Shown: piece by piece, positions 36,333 through 45,544 of the stretch | How the letters are laid out: each line of letters starts with the position of its first letter | Position numbering within the stretch: the stretch's first letter is position 1 | Assembly: GCF_014194695.1 (NCBI RefSeq) | Contig: NZ_JACIAH010000010.1 | Location: 20,731 to 84,730 of the forward strand | Direction: 5' to 3' | Length of the DNA stretch: 64,000 bases | Source: Rhizobium sp. BK399 | Lineage (GTDB): Bacteria > Pseudomonadota > Alphaproteobacteria > Rhizobiales > Rhizobiaceae | The notes under the pieces: model-generated | Told to the model about the DNA's origin: nothing | What the model saw: the letters and a program-made list of their open reading frames with translations, nothing else | The model's database searches: none | Program-made: the position numbers and the translations under genes

Positions 36333-37196
36333 CACACTTTCGAGGATTGCAAGCTCGCCCCCCAGTTCGCAAGCCGGGCCAGCAGATGATTGTTGGCCGC
36401 AGTCCTTCAAGTGTATCCCCGCCGAGGCAATCTGGGCGGCGGATCAGATCCGGAATCTGTCCGCACTTGGCCACAATTGCTGACCTCCAGATCCGACGTG
36501 CTGCCTGGGGGCATCGAGCCAGGCGATCCCACAAAAAGGGTCCTGCTTGGTTCGAGCAAGCGGGGCAGTGCTGGCTAGGTGAGGAACAACGGAACGTGGA
36601 ACCCCGTTCTTCCGGCCACCAACATACCATCTCAACGTTTGTTGCATGCTGAAGGAGAGGGCTCACATATTTGTCGACGCTGTTTCGAACGATTGGATGG
36701 AGAAGAGCGCTCTCGGCCTTGCTGAAACCTCTTCCCCTCCCAATGACGATACTAACTCGAAAGCCCCGCTTGCCTGAGAACAAGCGGGGCCACACTGAGG
36801 AAAACAACGGTGGAGCGCAATCAAATCGCTTTTTCGACGCCTCAAGCAGTAGCCGCTCGCGTTTGTTCCAAAGTATCAGCATCTTCAAGCCCCGGAAACT
36901 AGGGGGTGAGCATGCGCATCCTGCGCACTATGGAGCAAGCGGCGGTCTTGAGACCCCCAAGTGAGGAAAGCCTTTTGGCTTCCGTTTCGGTGGGAGCCGT
37001 CTAGTCGGGAATGAAATTGATTGCATTGGTTCGGATCGTCTCATCGAAATTGTACGCTGCTGGCTCTACGGTCCGAAAACAGCACGACTGCGCAAGGGAC
37101 CGTCGATAGATTACCCGTCAACTTGCGAAAGTGGCAACTCACGGACAATATGGTGCCACCGTCCTGCATTTCTTATCGCTCAAGTAAGGGAACCCT
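36333..37196. other. Long stretch without a supported gene
   Basis: About 860 bases. A minus-strand frame of 239 codons (36169-36888) is rich in Cys, Trp and Arg, overlaps the better candidate beside it, and shows no family motif. It contains a perfect hairpin at 36763-36790. The last 200 bases before the flavin oxidoreductase should hold its promoter. Confidence 0.45.
36763..36790. terminator. Perfect 10-bp hairpin, terminator-like on the minus strand
   Basis: GCCCCGCTTG pairs perfectly with CAAGCGGGGC across an 8-base loop. Read on the minus strand it is followed by TTTCG. No gene just upstream on that strand is convincing, so it may end a transcript I cannot see or be a relic. Confidence 0.4.
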
Positions 37197-38300
37197 ATGC
37201 CAACTCCTGTTCTTTTCACTCCTTTTCGCGTAGCCGGGATGGAGCTTTCAAACCGAATTGTCATCGCCCCGATGTGCCAGTATTCAGCGGAAAATGGATG
37301 CACAACTGACTGGCATCTGATCCATTTGGGCCAGCTCGCCCTATCGGGAGCGGGATTGCTGACCATAGAAGCGACTGCCGTATCGCCGGAGGGGCGGATC
37401 ACCTTCGCCGATGTCGGGCTATACGATGACGTTACGGAAGCCGCCATGGCAAGGACCCTTCAAGGGGTACGCAGATATTCGGACATGCCGATCGCGATTC
37501 AGCTCGCTCACGCTGGGCGTAAGGCTTCGACAAGCATCCCATGGCGCGGTGGCCAACAAATCCCGCCTGATCAGATGAACGGCTGGCAGACAGAAGCGCC
37601 TTCTGCTGTAGCGTTCAGTTCGGAGTACGTGCTACCGACGGCTCTGGATCTCGGCGGTTTAGAGCGCATTTGCAATGCTTTTGCCTCAGCTGCAAGACGG
37701 GCGGCCAATATCGGTATCGATGCCGTCCAGATACACGGTGCGCACGGCTATCTGTTGCATCAATTCCTGTCACCGCTGTCCAATCTGCGGACGGACAACT
37801 ATGGCGGAACGATCGAAAATCGAATGCGCTTCCCGTTGGCGGTCTTCGACGCGGTCCGAAGCGCGTTCACGGCAGGCAAGCCCGTCACGATGAGGGTTTC
37901 GGCGACGGATTGGGTTGAGGGTGGCCTTGAACTGGCCGAAGTCATTGCCTTTGCGAAAGCGCTTGAGGCGAGGGGATGTGACGCCATTCATGTATCAAGC
38001 GGCGGCCTGCATCCCAAACAATCGATCCCCGTGGGTCCAAGCTACCAGGTCCCGCTGGCACGGGCCATCAAGAATGCAGTGAAAATCCCCGTTGTGGCTG
38101 TCGGATTGATAACTGAGCCGGTCCAGGCTGAAGCGATTGTATCGACGGGCGACGCGGATCTGATTGCAATTGCACGGGCGGCACTTTACGATCCTCGTTG
38201 GCCTTGGCACGCTGCCGCGGCACTTGGCGGTCAGGTATCGGCTCCTCCGCAGTATCTGAGGTCGCAACCGTCGCAGTACAGGAACCTGTTCCGGACGTAG
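37197..38300 (+). CDS. NADH:flavin oxidoreductase of the Old Yellow Enzyme family (YqjM-like)
   Basis: 367 residues. FTPFRVAGMELSNRIVIAPM with CQYSA begins the FMN-binding barrel; the Cys in MCQYSA is typical of the YqjM/thermophilic-like class. IQLAHAGRKAS, the substrate-binding pair in IHGAHGYLLHQFLSPLSNLR (His-xx-His region) and VAVGLITEP follow. It reduces activated C=C bonds using NAD(P)H, often against enones or nitro compounds. Stands alone. Function in this cell unknown. Confidence 0.92.
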   Translation: MPTPVLFTPFRVAGMELSNRIVIAPMCQYSAENGCTTDWHLIHLGQLALSGAGLLTIEATAVSPEGRITFADVGLYDDVTEAAMARTLQGVRRYSDMPIAIQLAHAGRKASTSIPWRGGQQIPPDQMNGWQTEAPSAVAFSSEYVLPTALDLGGLERICNAFASAARRAANIGIDAVQIHGAHGYLLHQFLSPLSNLRTDNYGGTIENRMRFPLAVFDAVRSAFTAGKPVTMRVSATDWVEGGLELAEVIAFAKALEARGCDAIHVSSGGLHPKQSIPVGPSYQVPLARAIKNAVKIPVVAVGLITEPVQAEAIVSTGDADLIAIARAALYDPRWPWHAAAALGGQVSAPPQYLRSQPSQYRNLFRT

Positions 38301-38666
38301 CTCTACGAAGTGAAGGATTCGACCTCGGCCCCCAGGATTTTTCGCGACTTTGGCTTTGGTCGTTCGCCGTTCACAGAACCTTTTTGAGGTCCCACCCATT
38401 TTGGGGCGCTTCCAACCGCGTCTTGCAGCCCTGACGTCCGCCTCGGCGGCCGCTTCCGTTTCGCCTCCGGCATCCCCTCAGCCCAAACACTTATCCAATA
38501 TCGGCCGCCATGAAGATATAACGGCCGAGGTTGGCGCGGCGACCAGATGACTATCTCGCCCGGAATAATCTCCCGGGTCGACTTAGCGCGACCCGCCTTC
38601 CGAAGTCCGGCCCCTGGGCGAAGTGCCATTTTCGGAGCGGTCTCGAAGCTCGGCCTTTGCGATCGC
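38301..38666. other. Intergenic stretch, nothing recognised
   Basis: 366 bases between convergent genes. A minus-strand frame of 108 codons (38303-38629) is basic and lacks motifs; not called. Confidence 0.45.
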
Positions 38667-38888
38667 CTATTTCTTTCCAGCGCCTAAAGGCTCCCGTTCG
38701 AATTTGGGTGTCCACCCGCGAGTCATGCCTCGGCTCATTGCGGCTTCGGCCAACGCCAGCTGTATGCGAAGGTGTTTGATATCTCCAAGAAGAGTTGCGA
38801 TGGTCGCCTTGGCATCCTCATCGTGGAAGGCGAGGGCGGCTTCGACCTCGAAATCAATATCCAGCTGCTTTGCTGATTTACTCGACAT
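38667..38888 (-). CDS. Small hypothetical protein
   Basis: 73 residues, helical (LDIDFEVEAALAFHDEDAKA, LLGDIKHLRIQLALAEAAMS), charged, soluble. Its ATG lies 11 bases inside the end of the upstream gene, so the two are probably co-translated. Resembles short rhizobial proteins of unknown function. Confidence 0.6.
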   Translation of the reverse strand: MSSKSAKQLDIDFEVEAALAFHDEDAKATIATLLGDIKHLRIQLALAEAAMSRGMTRGWTPKFEREPLGAGKK

Positions 38889-39240
38889 GACCTGCCTCTC
38901 TTACGAGTTCATAGAAGTGCTGAATAGCGTCGTTCTCGTCTCCCGCGCACTGGAACCATATCGGTGACCGCATCACGACGCGGGAGCCGACTGCACTGTA
39001 GTGACCACAAACTCTACGCGTAGCTTGGTCAAAAGCGACATCGAAATAGCCGACAGGCTCGCCCGAACAGATGTCATAGACATTGGCCGAATAGAAACCC
39101 CAACTCCGAGGGTTCGGCGTCATGATAATGATTGCCATCAAAAGGGGATGGATTTCGGCGATTGTTGCTTCGGTGGGAGGTGTCCAATAGGTGCCCGCGA
39201 TTTGTTGAGCGCGCGGCTGCGCTATCGGCACGCGTGGCAT
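38878..39240 (-). CDS. Hypothetical protein
   Basis: 120 residues from the ATG at 39240, which has GAGG ten bases upstream. Seven or more beta-strand-like segments (WGFYSANVYDICSGEPVGYF, DVAFDQATRRVCGHYSAVGS, RVVMRSPIWFQCAGDENDAI). No signal peptide. Overlaps the next gene by 11 bases, so they form a two-gene operon. Family not recognised. Confidence 0.55.
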   Translation of the reverse strand: MPRVPIAQPRAQQIAGTYWTPPTEATIAEIHPLLMAIIIMTPNPRSWGFYSANVYDICSGEPVGYFDVAFDQATRRVCGHYSAVGSRVVMRSPIWFQCAGDENDAIQHFYELVREAGHVE

Positions 39241-39284
39241 GGCCGTCGTCCTCTGTGTGTTTTGGATGTTCCCATTATGTTCCA

Positions 39285-39545
39285 TTTTGCTATCGAGTCA
39301 ACATTGCCGACCTGGGGATTTCGGCGAGAAGTATCAGCTCGTGTTCGAGCCTCGCCCGGCACATGATCCGACCAAGGCCTACGGTTTCGTCAATAGCGTC
39401 CTAAGTCTCGAGGACCTCTCTTCCTCAATTTGGGTCTTGCGCCGGGACGGGGCAAAAATGGGGGGGCATCAAAATGATCGATATCCCGGCGGAACCCGCC
39501 GATCCTGGCGAGCAGTCTCCGCCCTGTAGGCGGACCCGGTGTGGG
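39285..39545 (+). pseudogene. Middle fragment of selenium-binding protein SBP56 / methanethiol oxidase (inverted piece)
   Basis: The plus strand reads EKYQLVFEPRPAHDPTKAYG, FVNSVLSLEDLSSSIWVLRR and, after a frame change, MIDIPAEPADPGEQSPP. These match the conserved central region of SBP56 (LRPAHDPTKAYGFVN, LSSSIW, IPAEP). The N-terminal part of the same gene lies nearby on the opposite strand. The fragment is not expressible as a protein. Confidence 0.8.
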
Positions 39546-39600
39546 CGATGCGACTGTGGCCATTCGACGAAAGATCTTGGCGGCGCTGATGCCGCTCTGT

Positions 39601-39761
39601 CTAATGGGGTCGCCACTCCGCGGCGACCTCTTCTGGTTCGATCACCTTGACGATGGACGGGTTCTTCCCATCCGGCTTGGTATCGATGATATAGATGCGC
39701 GAGGATCTCAATTCCGGCACGACGAAATAACGCCGCTCAGCGTGCGGGTGTAGCGCATTAG
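39601..39761 (-). pseudogene. SBP56 / methanethiol oxidase, N-terminal part, IS-distal side
   Basis: The minus strand reads NALHPHAERRYFVVPELRSS, RIYIIDTKPDGKNPSIVKVI, EPEEVAA, then loses the family pattern and stops at 39601. Directly upstream of Asn-Ala-Leu lies the IS end. The missing preceding residues (FGWNVCSSCLCPNA) are found on the other side of the IS. Confidence 0.8.
39754..39761. repeat. 8-bp target-site duplication, left copy
   Basis: CGCATTAG here and again at 41315-41322. Removing the IS and one copy restores a continuous SBP56 reading frame (Cys-Pro-Asn-Ala-Leu-His-Pro-His). Confidence 0.8.
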
Positions 39762-39779
39762 TCGGCCGTGAAGAACTCG
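39762..39779. repeat. IS left inverted repeat
   Basis: TCGGCCGTGAAGAACTCG; 16 of 18 bases match the inverted right end. Confidence 0.8.
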
Positions 39780-39939
39780 GAAGCTGCTGATTAGACATAG
39801 GAATCGAAGGATCTGCAGATCTTCTAATTGCCGGAAACAGCCACGGAACGGGCTGTTTCCTTGCAAAATCAGTTTGAGGTTCCCCTGGTTGGCGAAGCGT
39901 GATTCACTGGGTTTATCGCGGTGAATCGGAGAGCCAGGA

Positions 39940-41293
39940 ATGGGTAAACCACGCGAACGGCGCCAAACGGGTGAACAGGATTTATTCCGATCCCGGCTCG
40001 ACCAGATCATCAACATGAAGCACGAACTTGTGCGTCTGGCGCAGGCTATTGACTGGCCTGTGTTGGAAGCCCGCTTTGGGACGGTCTATTCGGACGGAGC
40101 TGGCATGCCGCCATTGCCGACGCGGCTGATGGCGGGGCTGGCCATTCTGAAGCACACGTTCAACCTGTCCGACGAGGCGCTGTGCGAGCGCTGGGTGGAG
40201 AACCCCTACTTTCAGTACCTGTGCGGCGAGGAGTTCTTTCGGCACGAACTGTCGTTCGACCGCTCCTCGATGACGCGCTGGCGGCAGCGCATGGGCGAGG
40301 AACGGATCGGCGCGCTCTTGCAGGAGAGCCTGGCCGTGGCCGTCAAGACAGGCGCGATGAAGCTGCAGGATACGCGGCAGGTGATCGTGGACACGACCGT
40401 TCAACCGAAGAACGTCATGTTCCCGACGGATGCCAAGCTTATTCACCGGGCGCGCGAACGGCTGGTGCGGCTGGCGAAGAAAATGGGGCTTGATCTGCGC
40501 CAGACCTATATTCGGGTCGGTAAATTCGCCCTGATCCAGCACCAGCGCTACGCTCATGCGAAGCAATTCAAACGGGCCGGCAAGGCGCTAGTTGAAGACC
40601 TATCTCGGCCGGACCGTTCGCGACGTCGAACGTCAGATCGCCGGCGACGAACAACTCGACGCGATCTTCAAATGGTCGCTCTATCAGGCAAAGACGGTCA
40701 TCGCGCAGCGGCAACGTCAGCGCGGCCGCAAGATCTACAGCCTGCATGCCGACGAGGTCGAGTGCATTGGTAAAGGCAAGGCGCACAAGCCCTATGAGTT
40801 CGGCGTGAAGGTGTCCGTGGCCACAACACTGAACCGTTCAAAGGGCGGGCAGTTCGCCCTGCACGCAGCGGCGCTGCCCGGCAATCCGTACGACGGCCAC
40901 ACGCTCGCGACCGTCATTCCGGATATGGAAAAGATGATTGGCAACGAGCTCTCCCGCATTCTGGCCGATGCTGGATACCGCGGCCATAATGCTCCCGAAA
41001 GTCACAAATTGAGGGTCTTCACCAGTGGCCAGAAGCGCCGTCTCACGCCCGCCATCAAGCGCCAGATGCGACGACGATCGGCGGTCGAACCCGTCATTGG
41101 ACACCTAAAGAGCGAACACAGAATGGACCGGAATTATCTCGCTGGCGAACAGGGGGATGCCGTCAATGCCGTTCTGGCCGCCGCCGGATACAACTTCTCC
41201 CTCCTGCTGCGATGGTTCAGGCAACTTTTGTGTCTGTTCGCCACACTCTTCCTCACGTTCCAGAGCCGACCGATGCCGCAACAACCTGCCTGA
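39940..41293 (+). pseudogene. IS5-type transposase, frameshifted
   Basis: Frame one (39940 to about 40590) carries the DUF772 N-terminus (LPTRLMAGLAILKHTFNLSD, FFRHELSFDRSSMTRWRQRM) and the first catalytic Asp in VIVDTTVQPKNV. After 40590 the frame changes and continues with KTYLGRTVRDVERQIAGDEQ, the second Asp in ILADAGYRGHN and the Glu in RRRSAVEPVIGHLKSEHRMD. Both halves are otherwise intact. In relatives a few residues (about ALRKLK) bridge the point now reading ALVED, so a short deletion is the likely cause. Confidence 0.85.
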
Positions 41294-41296
41294 GAG

Positions 41297-41314
41297 CGAG
41301 TTCTTCACGATCGA
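41297..41314. repeat. IS right inverted repeat
   Basis: Inverted match (16 of 18) of the left end at 39762-39779. Confidence 0.8.
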
Positions 41315-41374
41315 CGCATTAGGGCAAAGGCACGATGAACAGACGTTCCAGCCGAAACGATGCAACGTGTCGCT
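41315..41374 (-). pseudogene. SBP56 / methanethiol oxidase, IS-proximal N-terminal piece
   Basis: The minus strand reads SDTLHRFGWNVCSSCLCPNA, the well-conserved Cys-containing segment of SBP56 (HHFGWNACSS in typical members), then runs into the IS. Upstream of Ser-Asp-Thr the family pattern is lost, so the true N-terminus is already deleted. The first eight bases are the right copy of the target duplication. Confidence 0.8.
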
Positions 41375-41430
41375 TTGCCGATCGTTCCCCCTTGACAGCT
41401 GCCACACCCTTGCCGACCAGCTTTTCCGGG

Positions 41431-43206
41431 CTAAGACGAAAGCTCATAAAGTTGGTCCATGCTCAGCGTCGCGATCTCTGAAAACGAAGCCTGATTCTTT
41501 ACGCGGCCACTTTGAAGCACGATGACCTCATCGCAAAACGAGATCGTGCTGCGGTGATGGCTAATGACGATCGTCGTACGCCGACTTGCTCTTGATTTCA
41601 AAGTCTCGACAATCGCCGCCTCCGACAGTCCGTCCATGGCATTGGTTGCCTCGTCCAGAATCAGGATTTCCGGATCGCGCACCAGGGCCCTTGCGAGCGC
41701 GATGCGCTGTCGTTGACCCGCGGAAACGGTGGCTCCCCTGTAGCCGACGACAGTCTCATATCCATCAGGTAGCTTTTCGATGAATTCGTGTGCCTCAGCA
41801 AGTTTGGCGGCCTCTATGACCTCCGCAAGCGAAGCGCGGTGGCCATAGGTGATGTTTTCCAGAATGGTCCCGTCAATCAGCTCGAGGTCCTGGCTGGCGA
41901 GCGCGATCTTCCTTCGCCACTGCTTGGGATCGATATGGGTGAGCGGAATGCCGTCCACCAAGATCTTGCCCTCATCGGGTTCCACAAATCGACACAGAAG
42001 ATTGACGATCGTGGTTTTTCCGGCTCCCGATCGTCCAACGATTGCTGTCGAACGGCCTCTGCGAATATCGAAAGTCGCGTTGAGCAGCACGACAGGTCGG
42101 GAGTTGGAGCCCGGATACTTGAACGTAACCCCGTCAAATTTGACCTGATTGTGCAGCCTCGGAATCGGACTGTCACCTTCAGGGGGCTTCGGCTTGTCGG
42201 AGGGGTCGAGGAGCCATCGGACCTCTTCCAAAGATCCGCTCCATCCCTGTACGGCGCTCCATGCCATTTGTAGTGAACGCACATGTGGTTGCAGCCGATA
42301 GAGCAGCACGACGAATGCCACGATAACGGGAAAGCTGACACCCCAAAGCCAGGCGCTGACGACAACAGCCAAGAATAGAGCCGAATGGAGCACTTCCGTC
42401 AGTGGCGGTAATACTGCCTGTCGCGACTGAAGGACGAAACCCGCTTTTCTGACGGCATCAGAAGAGGAATCGAAGCTTGCCTTTTCGCGCTGTTCTTGTC
42501 CGAAGGCCCGAATGAGACGTCCCGCGTGAACGAGATGAAGCATCTTGGCAGCGAGTTCGCTGTTGAACGATGTGACGTTGCGACTTGGGCCTCTGAGACT
42601 GGCAGAAAGCAGCGCGTGAAGCGCTTGGATCACCACGAGCCCGAGGAAAACGCCAAGTGTCATCTGCCACGAAAGCAGTAAGAGAAAGGCGAGTAAAATG
42701 ACCACGGCTGAAGCGTTTACGATCGTCGCAAGGGTCGTCTGTATTGCGTCCGAAGCCCGCCAGGATTCGTTGGAGATGATATTGAGCAGCCGTCCAGGGC
42801 TTTCCTGGAGGAAGAATGGGAATCCAATCGTCAAAAGCTGGTTGGCGAGAGTGCTTCGCATGGTATGGCCGGCTCGGCCGTAGATCATATTGGTCAGCAC
42901 GGAATTGGCAAACGCCAGCACATTCTTGAGCGCGATCAATCCGAGGATGGCGACGGAAATCGCGATCAGCCTTGCCCGATCATCCAGCCCGGAGCCCACT
43001 TGTTGGAAGATGGCTGATAGCCCGGCCATTCCTGGCGGTTCACCCGCGCCTGCGATAATGCCGAGCATCGGTATGATGAGACCGATACCAGTCCCTTCTA
43101 GGACTGCCGTGCTTAGGCCCAGAATGACGACAACCACGAGCAGGCCGATCTGTCTGCTCTGCGCCTGATGTAGCAGCCGAAAATTCAAGGTGAGGAATTC
43201 TAGCAT
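41431..43206 (-). CDS. ABC exporter (MsbA-type, fused membrane and ATPase domains)
   Basis: 591 residues. Six membrane helices in the first 330 residues, then a full nucleotide-binding domain: AIVGRSGAGKTTIVNL (Walker A), the Q-loop in IALASQDLELIDGT, VSAGQRQRIALARAL (signature) and ILILDEATNAMD (Walker B), with the H-loop in VISHHRS. It flips a lipid-linked or polymeric substrate. Third gene of a minus-strand run after an acyltransferase and a glycosyltransferase, so a surface glycan or glycolipid is the probable cargo. Confidence 0.9.
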   Translation of the reverse strand: MLEFLTLNFRLLHQAQSRQIGLLVVVVILGLSTAVLEGTGIGLIIPMLGIIAGAGEPPGMAGLSAIFQQVGSGLDDRARLIAISVAILGLIALKNVLAFANSVLTNMIYGRAGHTMRSTLANQLLTIGFPFFLQESPGRLLNIISNESWRASDAIQTTLATIVNASAVVILLAFLLLLSWQMTLGVFLGLVVIQALHALLSASLRGPSRNVTSFNSELAAKMLHLVHAGRLIRAFGQEQREKASFDSSSDAVRKAGFVLQSRQAVLPPLTEVLHSALFLAVVVSAWLWGVSFPVIVAFVVLLYRLQPHVRSLQMAWSAVQGWSGSLEEVRWLLDPSDKPKPPEGDSPIPRLHNQVKFDGVTFKYPGSNSRPVVLLNATFDIRRGRSTAIVGRSGAGKTTIVNLLCRFVEPDEGKILVDGIPLTHIDPKQWRRKIALASQDLELIDGTILENITYGHRASLAEVIEAAKLAEAHEFIEKLPDGYETVVGYRGATVSAGQRQRIALARALVRDPEILILDEATNAMDGLSEAAIVETLKSRASRRTTIVISHHRSTISFCDEVIVLQSGRVKNQASFSEIATLSMDQLYELSS

Positions 43207-43270
43207 GGCGGCGATGACCTGAATGAATGACAGGCGCGTACGCGCGCACGTTCGTGGTTAGGCTTAGGCA

Positions 43271-44374
43271 TCATGCGAGTCCTTGAAGCGGCTCGATACT
43301 TCTGGCTGGTACAGACTGATAGTACCGCGCCATGAGATCCATGTGCCGGGTGGCGCCTGCAGAAAAACGGCACAGCCATGGTGCGTAGGTAGCGGAACGA
43401 AGGCCGTATCGCTCTCGACGCCGGATGAGCTGCCACTTTCCCGTCAGCGTGAGAAATTCATGTGTAAGCTCTGGTCTCTGCTCGTCCATGACCAGCTGAT
43501 ATAGGAAATAGAAGAAACACAGTGTCCCGTGCGAATAGCTCGAGGATGCCGCGTCTGCCTGTTCGGCGATTTTTCTTTCGATCGTGAGAATACAATTGGC
43601 CGCACGGCGCACCGACTCCCGTGTGACTGCAATGCCAATGGCATGAAGGGCGCCGGGATCGTCGCAAAGGGACCGCCGTTGGAGATTTTCGGCGACGAGT
43701 TTTAGGTGGGTCCGACGCATTTGCCGCTTGTGCCGCGTTGTGACACTGTCGCTGTGAATGCGGTAGGCTACCAGGCTCTCATCGATCATCGCCGCTGGAA
43801 ATTGTCGTGCGATGCGACCGAAGAGATCGAAATCCTCAGCGTGCACATAACCCGCGTCATACACCAGCATGTCTTCAGGAATGACGTTGCGATTGTACAT
43901 CACCGTCGAGTGCAGAAAGATAGTGAAAAACATCGATAGAACGTCCCAGTCCCCAGTCTGATAGATCGGATTGGGCCGTCCGCGCACCACGCGATTACCG
44001 AGAAGTTGATCGATGCCGGTGCCGCTGATTGCGAGTTGAGGTTGCTGGGCAAAGAGCGCGACCTGGCGCGAGAAGCGGGATGGGTAAGAAATATCGTCCG
44101 CGTCCATTCTGGCGATCAGGTCGCCTTTCGCCAAAGCGATTCCCTCGTTCAGGGTCGCGATGAGCCCAAGATTTTCCCGTGAGACAATTCGGATGCGGCC
44201 ATCGGCATTTCTATATCGTTGGAGAATCTCCAGCGAACCATCGGTAGACCCGTCGTCAAGCGCGATGATCTCAAAGTGCTCGTAGTCTTGCCGCAAAATG
44301 CTCTCGACGGAGGCGGCAACGTGAGCCTCACCGTTATAAACCGGCAGGACGACGCTGATCAGCGGTATAGACAT
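43271..44374 (-). CDS. Family 2 glycosyltransferase
   Basis: 367 residues of the GT-A fold. VVLPVYNGEAHVAASVESIL and IIALDDGSTDGSLEIL at the N-terminus bind the nucleotide sugar; ARMDADDISYPSRF holds the metal-binding DxD. The C-terminal 150 residues are helical. It starts 3 bases after the acyltransferase stop, so they are co-translated; the ABC exporter follows 64 bases later. Adds a sugar to a cell-surface glycan; donor and acceptor unknown. Confidence 0.9.
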   Translation of the reverse strand: MSIPLISVVLPVYNGEAHVAASVESILRQDYEHFEIIALDDGSTDGSLEILQRYRNADGRIRIVSRENLGLIATLNEGIALAKGDLIARMDADDISYPSRFSRQVALFAQQPQLAISGTGIDQLLGNRVVRGRPNPIYQTGDWDVLSMFFTIFLHSTVMYNRNVIPEDMLVYDAGYVHAEDFDLFGRIARQFPAAMIDESLVAYRIHSDSVTTRHKRQMRRTHLKLVAENLQRRSLCDDPGALHAIGIAVTRESVRRAANCILTIERKIAEQADAASSSYSHGTLCFFYFLYQLVMDEQRPELTHEFLTLTGKWQLIRRRERYGLRSATYAPWLCRFSAGATRHMDLMARYYQSVPARSIEPLQGLA

Positions 44375-44377
44375 CGT

Positions 44378-45544
44378 TCAGCTTCCCCGTTCATCGCGGT
44401 TGGCATAGCTGGGGCGGTAGACTGAGGCACTGTAATTTCGCTCGCCAGCCTTATTCGGTTGGATGGAGGGTGAGGTGAGGGATTTCGCGGGGCTGACATA
44501 GGGAAAGTAACGTTTGAGTTGATTGAGCGGCCTCTCGAACGCCAGCCAGGAAATCGACGCCAGCATCAATGTAGCGGTGGTCGCAATCACAAAGCGACTG
44601 GGGCCTTGCTCGGAGACATTAACGAGAAGCCAGGGCTGAGCCTTGACGACCAGGGAAAGCATAATCGGATGAAAAAGGTAGACGCCGTAGCTCATTCGCC
44701 CGACTGCGGTTATCGACGGGCGTTCCAAGAAACGACCGAGTGGTCCACGCATGCCTCGGGAACAACACGCAACCAGCATCGCGAGTGGTATGAGTGGAAA
44801 GACCTCCGCGCCAATCCACGTCAACCAGTCCAGAACGGGGGTCATGGGCACTGACTTCAGCCACAGGACAATGACGGAGGCGATCGTCAGAGGGACAACG
44901 CCCATCCTGATCAACGGGGACCAACGTTCAGTATCTCTTGTATGGACAGCGAGGAGCGAGCCGGCAACGAGAGCATCTACCGACGCAGGTGGAAGAAGGT
45001 CTCGCGCCAGCGCTGGCGTACCGGTAAATGGCCAATAGAAGCGATAGGCCAGCGAGAACGCTATGATGGTGACGCAAATTGAGGCAATCAGGCGGCGCGG
45101 AGCAAGCAGGATCACCAGCGGCCAGGCAATGTAAAACTGCTCCTCAATGCTCAAGCTCCATGTGTGACACAACACCCACGGCGTCCACTCGTCGCGAATG
45201 GCGTACCAGAAATTCGACAGATACAGCGCGTGCCACTTGAGACTGCCCCGAGCCCCTTCGAGATTGACAAGCCAAACGAAGCCCAACATTGCGAAGTAGG
45301 GGGGAAATATTCGCAACGCGCGACGGATGTAGAACGCCTTCAGTGCTCCACCTGCCTGGTAGTCGACGGAGGATCGCGCGTCCAGCAGGAGCCGCGTAAT
45401 CAGCATACCACTGAGGACGAAGAACAAACGGACGCCGAGATGTCCTAGAACCGATCCGTTGACGGCGAAGAAATGGTGGTAGAGGACCATTGTAACGGCG
45501 ATAGTCCTAAGTCCGTCCAGTTGCTGGTCGCGTGCATAACCCAT
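44378..45544 (-). CDS. Membrane acyltransferase (acyltransferase-3/OafA-like)
   Basis: 388 residues from the ATG at 45544, preceded by GAGGAG; the open frame extends 83 codons further but that part lacks family pattern. QQLDGLRTIAVTMVLYHHFF carries the catalytic His motif, and FYIRRALRIFPPYF the Arg motif. About ten membrane helices. Such enzymes O-acetylate or otherwise acylate sugars of polysaccharides, Nod factors or LPS. First gene of the putative glycan operon. Confidence 0.88.
   Translation of the reverse strand: MGYARDQQLDGLRTIAVTMVLYHHFFAVNGSVLGHLGVRLFFVLSGMLITRLLLDARSSVDYQAGGALKAFYIRRALRIFPPYFAMLGFVWLVNLEGARGSLKWHALYLSNFWYAIRDEWTPWVLCHTWSLSIEEQFYIAWPLVILLAPRRLIASICVTIIAFSLAYRFYWPFTGTPALARDLLPPASVDALVAGSLLAVHTRDTERWSPLIRMGVVPLTIASVIVLWLKSVPMTPVLDWLTWIGAEVFPLIPLAMLVACCSRGMRGPLGRFLERPSITAVGRMSYGVYLFHPIMLSLVVKAQPWLLVNVSEQGPSRFVIATTATLMLASISWLAFERPLNQLKRYFPYVSPAKSLTSPSIQPNKAGERNYSASVYRPSYANRDERGS

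Larger units (their letters stand above)
39762..41314 (+). mobile_element. Insertion sequence with DUF772/DDE transposase (IS5/IS1182 superfamily)
   Basis: A 1553-bp element. Terminal inverted repeats at 39762-39779 and 41297-41314 match at 16 of 18 positions (TCGGCCGTGAAGAACTCG versus the complement of the right end). They are flanked by the 8-bp direct repeat CGCATTAG. It sits inside the SBP56 gene, in the opposite orientation to it. Its single transposase gene carries a frameshift. Confidence 0.85.

Noticed and set aside
36169..36888. 239-codon minus-strand open frame
   Set aside because: Cys/Trp/Arg-rich composition, no family pattern, and overlap with the better helical protein at 35985-36332.
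40570..40610. Programmed ribosomal frameshift in the IS transposase
   Set aside because: No slippery heptamer of A or T is seen at the change point, and a few residues of the expected bridge are missing; a deletion explains it better.
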